Both the position numbers and the translations under genes were made by a program. DNA of 64,000 bases from Enhydrobacter sp. Its GTDB lineage: Bacteria; Pseudomonadota; Alphaproteobacteria; Reyranellales; Reyranellaceae. A model generated the notes under the pieces. The model was given only the letters and a program-made list of their open reading frames with translations, had not been told where the DNA came from and did not search any database. Each line of letters begins with the position of its first letter. Positions within the stretch are counted from its first letter, which is position 1. The stretch spans positions 2,416,473-2,480,472 of the forward strand of contig CP075528.1 of assembly GCA_025808875.1 (NCBI GenBank), written 5' to 3'. This document shows positions 1 to 9,433 of this stretch, piece after piece.

Positions 1-1764
1 GGTGCCCGGCACGCGTGCCGGCACCTTCGTTCCCGACTTCTCCGACAGCCACGCGTCCCAGTCGTTCCACCACGAGCCGGGGAACTCCCTGGCCGCGGCC
101 TGCCATTCGGCGAGCGTCGGCGGGTTCTTCGCGGTTTCATTCAGCCAATGCTGGTATTTCTTCGCGTGCGGCGGATTGACGACGCCGGCGATGTGGCCGG
201 AGCCCGCCAGCATGAAGCGGACCGGCCCCGAGAAGAGCTGCGTTGCCTTGTAGACCGACCTGGCCGGCGCGATGTGATCCTCCTTGCCGGCCTGCAGGTA
301 GACGGGGATCGACACCTTGCGCAGATCGATCGGCACGTTGTCGATCACGAGGCCACCCGGCTGCACCAGCAGGTTCTTCTGGTACATGTTGCGCAGGTAG
401 TAGCTGTGCATGGCCGCCGGCAGGCGCGTGGCGTCGGCGTTCCAGAACAGCAGGTCGAAGGGGAAGGGATCCTTGCCCATCAGGTAGTTGTTGACCACGA
501 ACGACCAGATCAGGTCGTTGGCGCGCAGCATGTTGAAGGTCGTCGCCATCTCGGTGCCGTCGAGATAGCCCTTCTTCTCCATCACCTGCTCGATGCCGGC
601 GAGCTGATCCTCGTCGATGAAGACGCCGAGCTCGCCGGGTTCGGTGAAGTCGACCTGGGCGGTGAAGAACGTGCAGGCGGCGATGCGGTCGTCCTGTCGC
701 GCCGCCATGTAGGCCAGCGTCGTCGCCATCAAGGTGCCGCCGATGCAGTAGCCGATGGCGGACACGCGCCGCTCGCCGGTCGCCTTCTCGATGGCATCGA
801 GGGCGGCGAGCGGGCCGCGCTTCATGTACTCCTCGAAGCCGAGCTGGGTCAGCTTCTCGTCCGGGTTGACCCACGAGATGACGAACACGGTGTAGCCGCG
901 CTCGGTCGCCCACTTGATGAAGGAGTTCTCGGGCTTGAGATCGAGGATGTAGAACTTGTTGATCCAGGGTGGCACGATCAGCAGCGGCATCTGCCAGACT
1001 TCTTCCGTGCGCGGCGCGTACTGGATGAGCTGCATCAGCTCGTTCTGGTAGACCACCTTGCCGGGCGAGGTCGCGACGTTCCCGCCGACCTTGAATGCGT
1101 TCATGTCGGTCTGGCGGATCGCCAGCCGGCCCTTGCCGCGCTCGAGGTCGGTCAGCAGGTTCTGCAGGCCCTTGACGAGGTTCTCGCCCTTGCTCTCCAT
1201 CGTCGCCTTGACGACCTGGGGGTTGGTCAGCGCGAAATTGCTGGGCGACATCGCGTCCATGAACTGGCGGGTGTAGAAGTCGACCTTCTGCGCGGTCTTG
1301 TCGTCGACGCCTTCGACGTCCTTGACGGTATGCTGCAGCCAGCGTGCCGTCAGCAGATAGGACTGCTTGAGGTAGTCGAAGACCACCTCGTCCTTCCACG
1401 CCGGATCGTTGAAGCGCTTGTCGCCCTTGGCGGGTTCGGCGACGGGCTCGACCTTCTGGCCCATCATGCGTTGCGCCGTGACCTGCCAGAGCTGCATGTA
1501 CTGCGTCCACAACTCCATCTGCGCCTGCAGGAGCTTGTTGGGGTCGGCCAGCATCCTGGCCGTGAAGTCCATGAAGGTCTGGGTGAGCTTGAGTGGATCG
1601 GCGGGTTGCGTGCCGTCGGCCTGGTAGCGCTCGGCGAAGTCCTTCAGCAGCTTCTGGCTGCGCTCGGCGATATCCTGAAAGGCGGCCTGCATTTTCTCCT
1701 GCTCGGCCGGCGTGAGGCCGGGGAGGGTGCCTGGCGTGGACCGTGGGGACGACGTCTCGGACAT
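1..1764 (-). CDS. phaC: Class I poly(3-hydroxyalkanoate) synthase, 3' end cut by window
   Basis: Polymerises (R)-3-hydroxyacyl-CoA into polyhydroxyalkanoate at the granule surface. The frame stays open from the ATG at 1764 to the window edge (588 codons), so probably only a short C-terminal tail is missing. The N-terminal part carries the PhaC-N type helical region. The nucleophile elbow GYCIGG puts the catalytic Cys near residue 340 in a G-x-C-x-G lipase-like box. Further on are FVVNNYLMGKDPFPFDLLFW and the C-terminal AGSGHIAGVVNPP containing the catalytic His. An AAGGGAAA stretch before the ATG can serve as ribosome binding site. No phaA, phaB or phasin gene is visible beside it. Family identity is clear; substrate chain length is inferred from the class I length. 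Confidence 0.95.
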   Translation of the reverse strand, partial: MSETSSPRSTPGTLPGLTPAEQEKMQAAFQDIAERSQKLLKDFAERYQADGTQPADPLKLTQTFMDFTARMLADPNKLLQAQMELWTQYMQLWQVTAQRMMGQKVEPVAEPAKGDKRFNDPAWKDEVVFDYLKQSYLLTARWLQHTVKDVEGVDDKTAQKVDFYTRQFMDAMSPSNFALTNPQVVKATMESKGENLVKGLQNLLTDLERGKGRLAIRQTDMNAFKVGGNVATSPGKVVYQNELMQLIQYAPRTEEVWQMPLLIVPPWINKFYILDLKPENSFIKWATERGYTVFVISWVNPDEKLTQLGFEEYMKRGPLAALDAIEKATGERRVSAIGYCIGGTLMATTLAYMAARQDDRIAACTFFTAQVDFTEPGELGVFIDEDQLAGIEQVMEKKGYLDGTEMATTFNMLRANDLIWSFVVNNYLMGKDPFPFDLLFWNADATRLPAAMHSYYLRNMYQKNLLVQPGGLVIDNVPIDLRKVSIPVYLQAGKEDHIAPARSVYKATQLFSGPVRFMLAGSGHIAGVVNPPHAKKYQHWLNETAKNPPTLAEWQAAAREFPGSWWNDWDAWLSEKSGTKVPARVPGT

Positions 1765-1935
1765 GCGTTTCCCTTTACGAATCATTGGCTTTGCCGCGTT
1801 TCTTGCGGTATTTTCAGCGGCCCGGTAATGAACCGTCGGGCATTTTCCCGGATCGCCTAGCCTTCCCCCTTAGGTAGGCTGCGACAACCCGGGGGTCAAT
1901 TTTCCTCTCGGGCTTCGCTAGACACGAGGAGCGGG

Positions 1936-3720
1936 ATGCGAGGGCACAAGGGCATGATTGGTAGGATGCGTTTGTCTGGCCTGCTTGCGGGCGTGTCGGC
2001 GGCCGCCCTGCTGGCGGGCTGCGATCGCGACAGCCCGGCCAACAGCGCGAAAGTTCGGCCCGGTGCCGAGCGCCAGGTGGCGGCGAGCGGCGCCTTGCCG
2101 TCGGCGAGTTCGGGACGGCAGTACGATACCGCAGTGGCTCCGGTCGACGAGACGAGGCGTCAGGGAGCGCAGATCGGCTCGGTCGTCGCCGCGCGCGGCG
2201 GACAGCAGGGCCAAAAGGAAGAGGCCGCCAAGCTGGCCGCCGAGCGCGACCGCGAGGCGCGGGAAGCGCGTCAGGCACGCGACCAGGCCGAGCGCGAGGC
2301 CCGCGAACGCGAGCAGCAGCAGGAAAAGGAGGCCGCCGAACGCCGCACCGCGCAACCGCCGGCGCAGGCCGCGGTGGAGCCCCCTGCCGCCGTGACGACC
2401 GCGGCGGTGCCGCCGCCGCCGTCGGCTCCTCCGGTCGCCGAGGCGGCGTCCGTTGCTGCGCCTCCTGCCGCAACCGTGACGACGGCGGCAACGCCGCCGC
2501 CGCCCCCCGCAGAGACGACGGCACCGGTTGTCGCGGCAGCTCCGCCTAGGCCGGCCGATCCGAACAAGGCGTTCGAACCGCCACCGGGCTGGACGCCGCC
2601 AGGCCGCAGCGAGGCGATCAATCCGGTCGTTGCCGCTCCGCCGTCGCCAGCCACCGAAACGGCGACCGCTTCCGCCGTGGCGACACCGCCGCCCCCTCCG
2701 CCGTCGGCGCCTGAACCCCGGATGGCTGCGGCACCACCACCACCACCACCACCGCCCGAGCCGGCGCCGCGCCGCGTCGATCCGAACAAGGCGTTCGAAC
2801 CGCCGCCGGGCTGGACGCCGCCCGACCGCAGTGAAGCGGTCAATCCCGTGGTCGCTGCCCCGCCGCCGCCTCCGCCACCTGCCGCGACAGCTCCGTCGAC
2901 GACCGCCGTGACGGCCGCTGCCGTCCCGCCGCCTCCGCCGGCACCCGAACCGCGCATGGCGGCCGCACCGCCGCCGCCACCTCCGCCGCCTCCGCCACGG
3001 CGTGCCGACCCCAACAAGGCTTTCGAGCCCCCTCCGGGCTGGACTCCGCCCGCTGCGAGCGCGCCGTCGGCACCGCCGCCGCCGACCGTCCAGACGGCGG
3101 CTGTCGCACCCCCTCCGCCGCCTCCACCTCCGCCGCCCGTGGCCGTCCAGACCGCACCGGTTCCGGCACCGCCGCCACCCACGGTCGCCGCGCCGCCGCC
3201 ACCTCCGCCACCGCCGCCTTCACAGCCCGTTGTCCAAGCCACGCCGTCTACGACTCCTGCCGCCGAACCGCCCCCGGTCCCCGCCCCGGCAACGAAAGCC
3301 GACATTGCCAAGGCGATCTCGGGCGAGGTGCCGTTCAGCGCCATCAAGTCGCCGCCCTTCAGCGGGCAGGTGCAGGTCGCCGTGATCCAGTTCGGCCGCT
3401 CGTCGTCGGGACTGGGCGGCAACGACGAGGCGGTTCTGTCGAGGGTCGCCAAGATCCAGAAGCAAAACGGCGGCACGATTCGCATCGTGGCGCATGCCTC
3501 GCAGGACGTGACGGCCGCGTCGTCCGGCGCGCTGGAGCGCGGCAACTACGAGGTGTCGCGCCGGCGCGCGCTCGCCATCGCCAATTCGTTGATGCGGATG
3601 GGGGTGCCGCGCGGCGCGATCGTCGCCGAGGCCGCGTCCGACGACGAGCCGGTCTACGCCACCAACACCGCGCGAGGCGTGGCCGCCAACCGCCGCGCGG
3701 AGATCTACCTCGACCTCTAG
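1936..3720 (+). CDS. Proline-rich lipoprotein with C-terminal OmpA-like domain
   Basis: 594 residues. An N-terminal signal ends in a lipobox, LLAGC (Cys about residue 29), so the product is probably a lipid-anchored envelope protein. Residues about 80-135 are charged and rich in E/R/Q/A, probably a helix or coiled coil. Residues 140-470 are dominated by proline and alanine and contain three copies of DPNKAFEPPPGWTPP. The last 110 residues look like an OmpA/MotB peptidoglycan-binding domain: VAVIQFGRSSSG, then SRRRALAIANSLMRMGVP, then a terminal NRRAEIYLDL. AGGAG at about 1926 supports the ATG at 1936; an internal ATG at 1966 would give a more usual signal peptide. The likely role is tethering the outer membrane to peptidoglycan through a long Pro-rich spacer; this is inferred from domains. 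Confidence 0.85.
   Translation: MRGHKGMIGRMRLSGLLAGVSAAALLAGCDRDSPANSAKVRPGAERQVAASGALPSASSGRQYDTAVAPVDETRRQGAQIGSVVAARGGQQGQKEEAAKLAAERDREAREARQARDQAEREAREREQQQEKEAAERRTAQPPAQAAVEPPAAVTTAAVPPPPSAPPVAEAASVAAPPAATVTTAATPPPPPAETTAPVVAAAPPRPADPNKAFEPPPGWTPPGRSEAINPVVAAPPSPATETATASAVATPPPPPPSAPEPRMAAAPPPPPPPPEPAPRRVDPNKAFEPPPGWTPPDRSEAVNPVVAAPPPPPPPAATAPSTTAVTAAAVPPPPPAPEPRMAAAPPPPPPPPPPRRADPNKAFEPPPGWTPPAASAPSAPPPPTVQTAAVAPPPPPPPPPPVAVQTAPVPAPPPPTVAAPPPPPPPPPSQPVVQATPSTTPAAEPPPVPAPATKADIAKAISGEVPFSAIKSPPFSGQVQVAVIQFGRSSSGLGGNDEAVLSRVAKIQKQNGGTIRIVAHASQDVTAASSGALERGNYEVSRRRALAIANSLMRMGVPRGAIVAEAASDDEPVYATNTARGVAANRRAEIYLDL
2557..3051 (+). repeat. Three intragenic copies of a 45-bp unit in the Pro-rich lipoprotein gene
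   Basis: Copies begin at 2557, 2779 and 3007, each encoding DPNKAFEPPPGWTPP, spaced 222 and 228 bp. Flanking segments are also partly duplicated (RSEAINPVVAAPP, RSEAVNPVVAAPP and EPRMAAAPPPPPPPP), so the true repeat unit is about 75 codons. Poly-Pro codons between copies vary in length, which suggests expansion by recombination or slippage. Confidence 0.85.
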
Positions 3721-3739
3721 GCGCGCCAAGGACAAGACA

Positions 3740-4996
3740 ATGGACGATTCCGAATTCCATCGGCTGAAGCGCCTGCCTCCCTACGTGTTCGCCGAGGTCA
3801 ACGCCATGAAGGCGCGGGCGCGCGCCGCGGGCCAGGACGTCATCGATCTCGGCATGGGCAACCCCGACCTGCCGACCGCGCCGCACATCGTCGCCAAGCT
3901 CGCCGAGGCCGCCGGCAATCCGCGCGCCCACGGCTACTCCGCCTCGCGCGGCATTCCCGGCCTGCGACGGGCACAGGCGGCGTACTACGCACGTCGCTTC
4001 GACGTCGAGCTCGATCCCGAGAGCGAGATCATCGTCACGCTCGGCTCGAAGGAGGGGCTGGCCAATCTCGCCCAGGCGATCACCTCGCCGGGCGACATCG
4101 TGCTGGTCCCCAACCCCAGCTACCCGATCCATCCCTACGGCTTCATCATCGCCGGCGGCTCGGTGCGCCACATTCCGGTGCCGGGCAGCACCTCGCTCGA
4201 CCAGTTCCTGCCCGCACTCGAACGGGCAGTGCGCCACACCGTGCCCAAGCCGCTCGCGCTGGTGCTGAACTATCCGTCCAACCCGACGGCGCAGGTCGTC
4301 GATCTCGACTTCTACCGAGCGATTGTCGATTTCTGCAAGCGCGAGAAGATCTGGATCCTGTCGGACCTCGCCTATGCCGAGATCTATTTCGACGGCCACC
4401 CGCCGCCGTCGGTGCTGCAGGTGCCGGGCGCGCGCGACATCGCCATCGAGTTCACCTCGATGAGCAAGACCTATTCGATGGCGGGCTGGCGCATCGGCTT
4501 CGCCGCCGGCAACCGGACGCTCATCCAGGCGCTGACCCGCATCAAGTCCTATCTCGACTACGGCGCCTTCACGCCCATCCAGGTGGCGGCGACGGCGGCG
4601 CTCAACGGCCCGCAGGACTGCATCGTCGATGCACGCAACACCTACCGCGAGCGCCGCGACATCCTGATCGAGGGTATGCGCACGGCGGGATGGGACATCC
4701 CGGCGCCGTCGGCCAGCATGTTTGCCTGGGCGCCGATCCCCAAGGCATTCGCCGAGCTGGGCTCGCTCGCCTTCTCCAAGCTGCTGCTCACCCAGGCCAA
4801 TGTCGCGGTGTCGCCGGGCCTGGGCTTCGGCGAGCATGGCGACGCCCACGTCCGCATCGCCATGGTCGAGAACAAGCACCGCATCCGCCAGGCCATCCGC
4901 AACGTCCGCCAGGTGATGGCCGATCCGTCGCGTGCCATAGACCTCTATCTGCGCGGCGTTGGGGACAATATCACGCCATTGAAGGCTCGCGCCTGA
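3740..4996 (+). CDS. PLP-dependent aminotransferase, AlaC / LL-diaminopimelate aminotransferase type
   Basis: 418 residues, fold type I aminotransferase of the AlaC/DapL-like group. The N-terminal LPPYVFAEVNAMK and DLGMGNPDLPT are typical of these glutamate-pyruvate or diaminopimelate transaminases. The cofactor-binding segment is LNYPSNPTAQV, and the PLP lysine lies in SMSKTYSMAGWRIGF (about residue 245). It starts 19 bases after the OmpA-like gene and is followed 28 bases later by homoserine dehydrogenase, so amino-acid synthesis is the likely context. In proteobacteria this subgroup is usually alanine transaminase; diaminopimelate as substrate cannot be excluded. Confidence 0.87.
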   Translation: MDDSEFHRLKRLPPYVFAEVNAMKARARAAGQDVIDLGMGNPDLPTAPHIVAKLAEAAGNPRAHGYSASRGIPGLRRAQAAYYARRFDVELDPESEIIVTLGSKEGLANLAQAITSPGDIVLVPNPSYPIHPYGFIIAGGSVRHIPVPGSTSLDQFLPALERAVRHTVPKPLALVLNYPSNPTAQVVDLDFYRAIVDFCKREKIWILSDLAYAEIYFDGHPPPSVLQVPGARDIAIEFTSMSKTYSMAGWRIGFAAGNRTLIQALTRIKSYLDYGAFTPIQVAATAALNGPQDCIVDARNTYRERRDILIEGMRTAGWDIPAPSASMFAWAPIPKAFAELGSLAFSKLLLTQANVAVSPGLGFGEHGDAHVRIAMVENKHRIRQAIRNVRQVMADPSRAIDLYLRGVGDNITPLKARA

Positions 4997-5024
4997 GCGT
5001 ATCCTGTCGTATCAGGGCGGCCCC

Positions 5025-6317
5025 ATGAGAACTCCCCTCAAGATCGGCATCGCCGGCCTCGGCACCGTCGGTGCCGGCGTGGTCAAGTTGCTCGCCGAGC
5101 ACAGCCGTCTGCTGTCGCTGCGCGGCGGCAGGCCTCTCAAGCTGGTCGCGGTCAGTGCCCGCAGCAAGACCAAGAAGCGCGACGTCGACCTGTCAGGCGT
5201 GCGCTGGGAGCGCGACCCGCTGGCGCTCGCGCATGCGCCCGACGTCGACGTCGTGGTCGAGCTGATCGGCGGCTCGGGCGGCGTGGCGCGGCGCCTGGTC
5301 CAGCAATCGCTGCGGGCCGGCAAGCACGTCGTCACCGCCAACAAGGCGCTGCTCGCCATGCACGGCGCCGGGCTTGCCGGACTGGCCGAGAAGAAGGGCG
5401 CCATCCTCGCCTTCGAGGCGGCGGTCGCCGGCGGCATCCCGATCATCAAGTCGTTGCGCGAGGGCCTGGTCGGCAATCGGGTGCGCCGCCTCTACGGCAT
5501 CCTCAACGGCACCTGCAACTATATCCTCACCACCATGCGCGAGACCGGCCGCGACTTCGACGTCGTGCTCGCCGAGGCGCAGGCCGCGGGCTATGCCGAG
5601 GCCGATCCCAGCTTCGACGTCGACGGCATCGATGCCGCCCACAAGCTCGCCGTGCTGACCGGCACCGCCTTCGGCACGCGCGTGAATTTCTCCGGCGTGC
5701 ATGTCGAGGGCATCCGCCGCGTCACGGCGATGGACATCGAATTCGCCCAGGAGCTCGGCTACCGCATCAAGCTGCTGGGACTGGCGCGCGAAACGCGCCA
5801 CGGCATCGAGCAGCGCGTGCATCCCTGCATGGTGCCGCTCGACGCGCCGATCGCCCATATCGAGGGCGTGTTCAACGCCGTCGTCGTCGAAGGCGACTTC
5901 GTCGGCACGACCATGTTCCAGGGCCGTGGTGCGGGGCAGGGGCCGACGGCGTCGGCCGTGGTCGCCGACCTCGTCGACGTGGCGCGCGGCCGCCAGATGC
6001 CGGCCTTCGTCGTCCCGGCCGACCGCCTGGCGGACAAGAAGGCAGCGCCCATGGACCGTCACGAGGGTGCCTACTACATGCGCCTGATGGTGCAGGATCG
6101 GCCAGGCGTGATCGCGGCGGTGTCGGGCGTGCTCGCCAAGGAGCGCATCTCGCTCGAATCGATGCTGCAGCGCGGCCGCTCGCCCTCGGACGAGGTGCCG
6201 GTGGTGTTGACGACGCACGAGACCGAGGAGGCGCGCATGCGGCGGGCGGTGGCCCGCATCGCCCGCCTGCCGGCGGTCGCCGAGGAACCTTGCCTGATCC
6301 GGATCGAGAAGTTCTAG
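5025..6317 (+). CDS. hom: Homoserine dehydrogenase
   Basis: Reduces L-aspartate 4-semialdehyde to homoserine, the branch point to threonine and methionine. The 430-residue protein has an NAD(P) fold opening with GIAGLGTVGAGVV, the catalytic region around GILNGTCNYILTTM and ADPSFDVDGIDAAHKLAVL, and a C-terminal ACT domain starting near residue 350 (YYMRLMVQDRPGVIAAVSGV), which usually senses threonine. No aspartokinase domain is fused. The following glpX frame begins 32 bases after the stop, so the genes are likely co-transcribed. Confidence 0.96.
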   Translation: MRTPLKIGIAGLGTVGAGVVKLLAEHSRLLSLRGGRPLKLVAVSARSKTKKRDVDLSGVRWERDPLALAHAPDVDVVVELIGGSGGVARRLVQQSLRAGKHVVTANKALLAMHGAGLAGLAEKKGAILAFEAAVAGGIPIIKSLREGLVGNRVRRLYGILNGTCNYILTTMRETGRDFDVVLAEAQAAGYAEADPSFDVDGIDAAHKLAVLTGTAFGTRVNFSGVHVEGIRRVTAMDIEFAQELGYRIKLLGLARETRHGIEQRVHPCMVPLDAPIAHIEGVFNAVVVEGDFVGTTMFQGRGAGQGPTASAVVADLVDVARGRQMPAFVVPADRLADKKAAPMDRHEGAYYMRLMVQDRPGVIAAVSGVLAKERISLESMLQRGRSPSDEVPVVLTTHETEEARMRRAVARIARLPAVAEEPCLIRIEKF

Positions 6318-6349
6318 ACGGCGCCGCGAGCGCGCCGACGGAGGAAGCG

Positions 6350-7333
6350 ATGGCCGACGTTGGAAAGATGGACCGCAATCTTGCGCTGGAGGCCGTGCGA
6401 GTCACCGAGGCGGCTGCCCTCGCGGCGTCCAAGCTGATGGGGCGCGGCGACGAGAAGGCCGCCGACCAGGCCGCCGTCGATGCCATGCGTTCGGCGCTCA
6501 ACACGCTCTCGATCGACGGCACCGTGGTGATCGGCGAAGGCGAGCGCGACGAGGCGCCGATGCTCTATATCGGCGAGAAGGTCGGCGCCGGCGGCCCCAA
6601 GATCGACATCGCCCTCGACCCGCTCGAGGGCACGACCATCACCGCCAAGGGCCTGCCCAACGGGCTCGCCGTGCTGGCGATGGCCGAGCATGGCGGCTTC
6701 CTCAACGCCCCCGACGTCTACATGGACAAGATCGCCGTCGGCGGCGGCCTGCCGGACGGCGTGGTCGACCTCGACAAGACGCCGAAGCAGAACCTCGCCG
6801 ACCTCGCCAAGGCGAAGAACGTGCAGGTCTCGGATCTCGTCGTCTGCATCCTCGACCGGCCGCGACATTCCGAGCTGATCGCCAAGGTCCGCGAGGCCGG
6901 CGCGCGCATCATGCTGATCGGCGATGGCGACGTCTCGGGAGTCATCGCCACATCGACCGGCGATTCGGGCATCGACATCTACATGGGCTCGGGCGGCGCG
7001 CCGGAAGGCGTGCTGGCGGCGGCGGCGCTGCGCGCCATCGGCGGGCAGATCCAGGGACGCCTGCTGTTCCGCAACGACGACGAGAAGGCGCGCGCGAGGA
7101 AATGGGGCATCAGCGACCTCAACCGCAAGTATTCGATGATCGAGATGGCCAAGGGCGACGTGATGTTCGCCGCGACCGGCGTCACCTCGGGCTCGATGCT
7201 CAAGGGCGTTCGCCGCTTCGGCAACGGCGCGGAGACCCACTCGATCGTCATGCGCTCCAAGACCGGCACCGTGCGCTGGGTGTCGGCTCACCACAATTTC
7301 TCGATCAAGACCGGCCTGCCGAGCTGGGCGTAA
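6350..7333 (+). CDS. glpX: Class II fructose-1,6-bisphosphatase
   Basis: Hydrolyses fructose 1,6-bisphosphate to fructose 6-phosphate in gluconeogenesis; many alphaproteobacterial members also accept sedoheptulose 1,7-bisphosphate. 327 residues from the ATG at 6350, chosen because GGAGGAAG lies 2-9 bases before it; the frame extends upstream to 6290 into hom but without a comparable site. Metal-binding motifs are GEGERDEAPMLYIGE and DIALDPLEGTT, with IYMGSGGAPEGVLAAAALR further on. It sits between hom and recJ, an order seen in other alphaproteobacteria. Confidence 0.95.
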   Translation: MADVGKMDRNLALEAVRVTEAAALAASKLMGRGDEKAADQAAVDAMRSALNTLSIDGTVVIGEGERDEAPMLYIGEKVGAGGPKIDIALDPLEGTTITAKGLPNGLAVLAMAEHGGFLNAPDVYMDKIAVGGGLPDGVVDLDKTPKQNLADLAKAKNVQVSDLVVCILDRPRHSELIAKVREAGARIMLIGDGDVSGVIATSTGDSGIDIYMGSGGAPEGVLAAAALRAIGGQIQGRLLFRNDDEKARARKWGISDLNRKYSMIEMAKGDVMFAATGVTSGSMLKGVRRFGNGAETHSIVMRSKTGTVRWVSAHHNFSIKTGLPSWA

Positions 7334-7358
7334 CTTCTTCCCAACGAGTTGGTCGCCC

Positions 7359-9179
7359 ATGGCCGTCGAACTGCGCGCCGCGCGTCCCGCCTTTCTCGGC
7401 ATCGAGCGGTCGTTGACGGGCAGGCGCTGGGCGGCGCGATTGGCCGACGAACGAATCGCGCTCGCCATGGCGCAGCGCCACGGCCTGCCCGACGCGATCT
7501 GCCGGCTGCTGGCGGCGCGCGAGGTCGGACTCGACGCGGTGCCCGACTTCCTCGAACCGACCTTGCGCAAGTTCCTGCCCGACCCGTTGCACCTCAAGGA
7601 CATGGACGCGGCCGTCGCCCGGCTGGTGCGCGCGGTGCGCGACGGCGAGAGGATCGTCGTGTTCGGCGACTACGACGTCGACGGCGCCACGTCGACGGCG
7701 TTGCTGCTGCGCTTCTTCCGCGCCGTCGGCGGCACGATCGGCCACTACATCCCGGACCGGCGCAAGGAAGGCTACGGGCCCAGCGCCGAGGCGATGCGCT
7801 CACTCAGGGAACAGGGCGCCTCGGTGGTCGTCACGGTCGATTGCGGCGTCACCGCCTACGAGCCGCTGGCCGAGGCGCGACGCACCGGCCTCGACGTCAT
7901 CGTCATCGACCACCACCAGGCCGAGGTCACGCTGCCCGAGGCGGTGGCGGTGGTCGATCCCAACCGCATCGACGAGGAGAGCCCGCACAAGCAGCTCGCC
8001 GCCGTCGGCGTCGCCTTCCTGCTGGCCGTCGGCGTCAACCGCGCGCTGCGCGATCTGGGCTGGTACGGCGACAACAGGCCCGAGCCCGATCTGCGCCAAT
8101 GGCTCGACCTGGTCGCTCTCGGCACGGTCGCCGACGTGGTGCCGCTCACCGGCGTCAATCGCGCGCTGGTGCGGCAGGGCCTGCTGGTGATGGGCCAGCG
8201 GCGCAATGCCGGCCTGGCCGCGCTAGCCGACGTGGCCCGCCTGCGCGAGGCACCGGGCGCCTATCACCTCGGCTTCATGCTGGGACCGCGGGTCAATGCC
8301 GGCGGACGGGTGGGGCAGGCCGACCTCGGCGCACGGCTGCTGGCCAGCGACGATCCGCACGAGGTCGGGGCGCTGGCGCTGCGCCTCGACGAATTCAATG
8401 CCGAGCGGCGGGCGATCGAGCGCAACGTGCTCGAGCAAGCGATCGCGCGCATCGAGGGACTTTATGGCCCCGATCGCAAGGGCCTGCCCTCGGCGCTGCT
8501 GGTCGAGAGCGAGGGATGGCATGTCGGCGTGATCGGCATCGTCGCCAGCCGGCTGGTCGAACGCTACGGCAGGCCGGCCTTCGTGATCGGCGTCGATGGC
8601 GAAGTGGGGAAGGGCTCCGGCCGCTCGGTGAAGGGCGTCGATCTCGGCGCCGCCGTGCTGGCCGCGCGGCAGGCCGGGTTGCTGGTCAATGGCGGCGGGC
8701 ATGCGATGGCGGCGGGGCTCACCGTGGCTCGCGAGGCGATCTCCGAGCTCGCGAAATTCCTCGACGAGCGCATCGCACCGCAGCTCGGCGCGGCGCCGGC
8801 GGTGCGCGAGCTCGGCATCGATGCCGCCCTTGCACCCGGCGCGGCGACACACGAGCTGGTGGCGATGATCGAGCGTGCCGGTCCGTTCGGCGCCGGCAAC
8901 GCGCTGCCGCGTTTCGCGCTGTCGGGCGTACGGGTCGACTACGCCCAGCCGGTGGGCGAGGGGCATGTGCGCTGTACTCTGGTCGGCCAGCAGCGCGGCC
9001 GGGTCGAGGCGATCGCCTTCCGCGCCGCGCAAAGCGCGCTCGGCCCGGCGCTTCTCGATCGGACCAGGCCCGTGCTCCACGTCGCCGGCGCCCTGCGCCT
9101 CGAGCGCTACAACGGCCGCGAAGCCGTCCGCCTCCAGATCGACGATGCGGCGGCCGCGGCGGGCTCGATGCTGGCCTAG
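7359..9179 (+). CDS. recJ: Single-stranded-DNA-specific exonuclease RecJ
   Basis: 5'-3' exonuclease on single-stranded DNA for RecFOR recombination and mismatch repair. The 606-residue protein has the DHH phosphoesterase motifs: VVFGDYDVDGATST, VTVDCGVTAYEPL and VIDHHQAE. The DHHA1 domain carries LVNGGGHAMAAGLT, and the C-terminal OB-like domain ends the protein. Length is near the family norm (about 570-610). It follows glpX by 25 bases; tRNA-Glu follows it. Confidence 0.96.
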   Translation: MAVELRAARPAFLGIERSLTGRRWAARLADERIALAMAQRHGLPDAICRLLAAREVGLDAVPDFLEPTLRKFLPDPLHLKDMDAAVARLVRAVRDGERIVVFGDYDVDGATSTALLLRFFRAVGGTIGHYIPDRRKEGYGPSAEAMRSLREQGASVVVTVDCGVTAYEPLAEARRTGLDVIVIDHHQAEVTLPEAVAVVDPNRIDEESPHKQLAAVGVAFLLAVGVNRALRDLGWYGDNRPEPDLRQWLDLVALGTVADVVPLTGVNRALVRQGLLVMGQRRNAGLAALADVARLREAPGAYHLGFMLGPRVNAGGRVGQADLGARLLASDDPHEVGALALRLDEFNAERRAIERNVLEQAIARIEGLYGPDRKGLPSALLVESEGWHVGVIGIVASRLVERYGRPAFVIGVDGEVGKGSGRSVKGVDLGAAVLAARQAGLLVNGGGHAMAAGLTVAREAISELAKFLDERIAPQLGAAPAVRELGIDAALAPGAATHELVAMIERAGPFGAGNALPRFALSGVRVDYAQPVGEGHVRCTLVGQQRGRVEAIAFRAAQSALGPALLDRTRPVLHVAGALRLERYNGREAVRLQIDDAAAAAGSMLA

Positions 9180-9270
9180 TCGGCGGCGGCGGAGGCGCGC
9201 CGTCCCGCCTGCTTGATTTCCCGGGGCCGGGCCGTTACATCCACCCGCTCCTGCCGCCCAGGCCGGCCAC

Positions 9271-9346
9271 GTCCCCATCGTCTAGAGGCCTAGGACACCA
9301 GCCTTTCACGTTGGTAACACGGGTTCGAATCCCGTTGGGGACGCCA
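9271..9346 (+). tRNA. tRNA-Glu (anticodon TTC)
   Basis: Acceptor GTCCCCA pairs with TGGGGAC, followed by the discriminator G and an encoded CCA. The anticodon stem CCAGC/GTTGG encloses loop CTTTCAC, so the anticodon is TTC at 9305-9307. The T-arm GGGTTCGAATCCC is canonical. The gene lies 91 bases after recJ. Confidence 0.97.
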
Positions 9347-9433
9347 TGCTTCGCCAGAGCACGCTAGGACCAACCTTGGAGCGCCCATTCTCACTCTACA
9401 GCCGTCCTTGCGCCTACCATGTGAACGTACCTG

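Noticed and set aside
148..1860. Long plus-strand open frame of 570 codons opposite phaC
   Set aside because: Composition is a typical mirror of the phaC codons and shows no family. The minus frame reads a complete PHA synthase.
2400..3250. Possible CRISPR-like array from regular repeats
   Set aside because: Repeats are codon-phased, inside a gene, with Pro codons between copies; there are no unique spacers of constant length and no cas genes.
2271..3545. Gly-rich minus-strand frame resembling a PE-PGRS-like protein
   Set aside because: It is the antisense of the poly-Pro codons of the lipoprotein gene; the Gly runs come from CCG/CCA read backwards.
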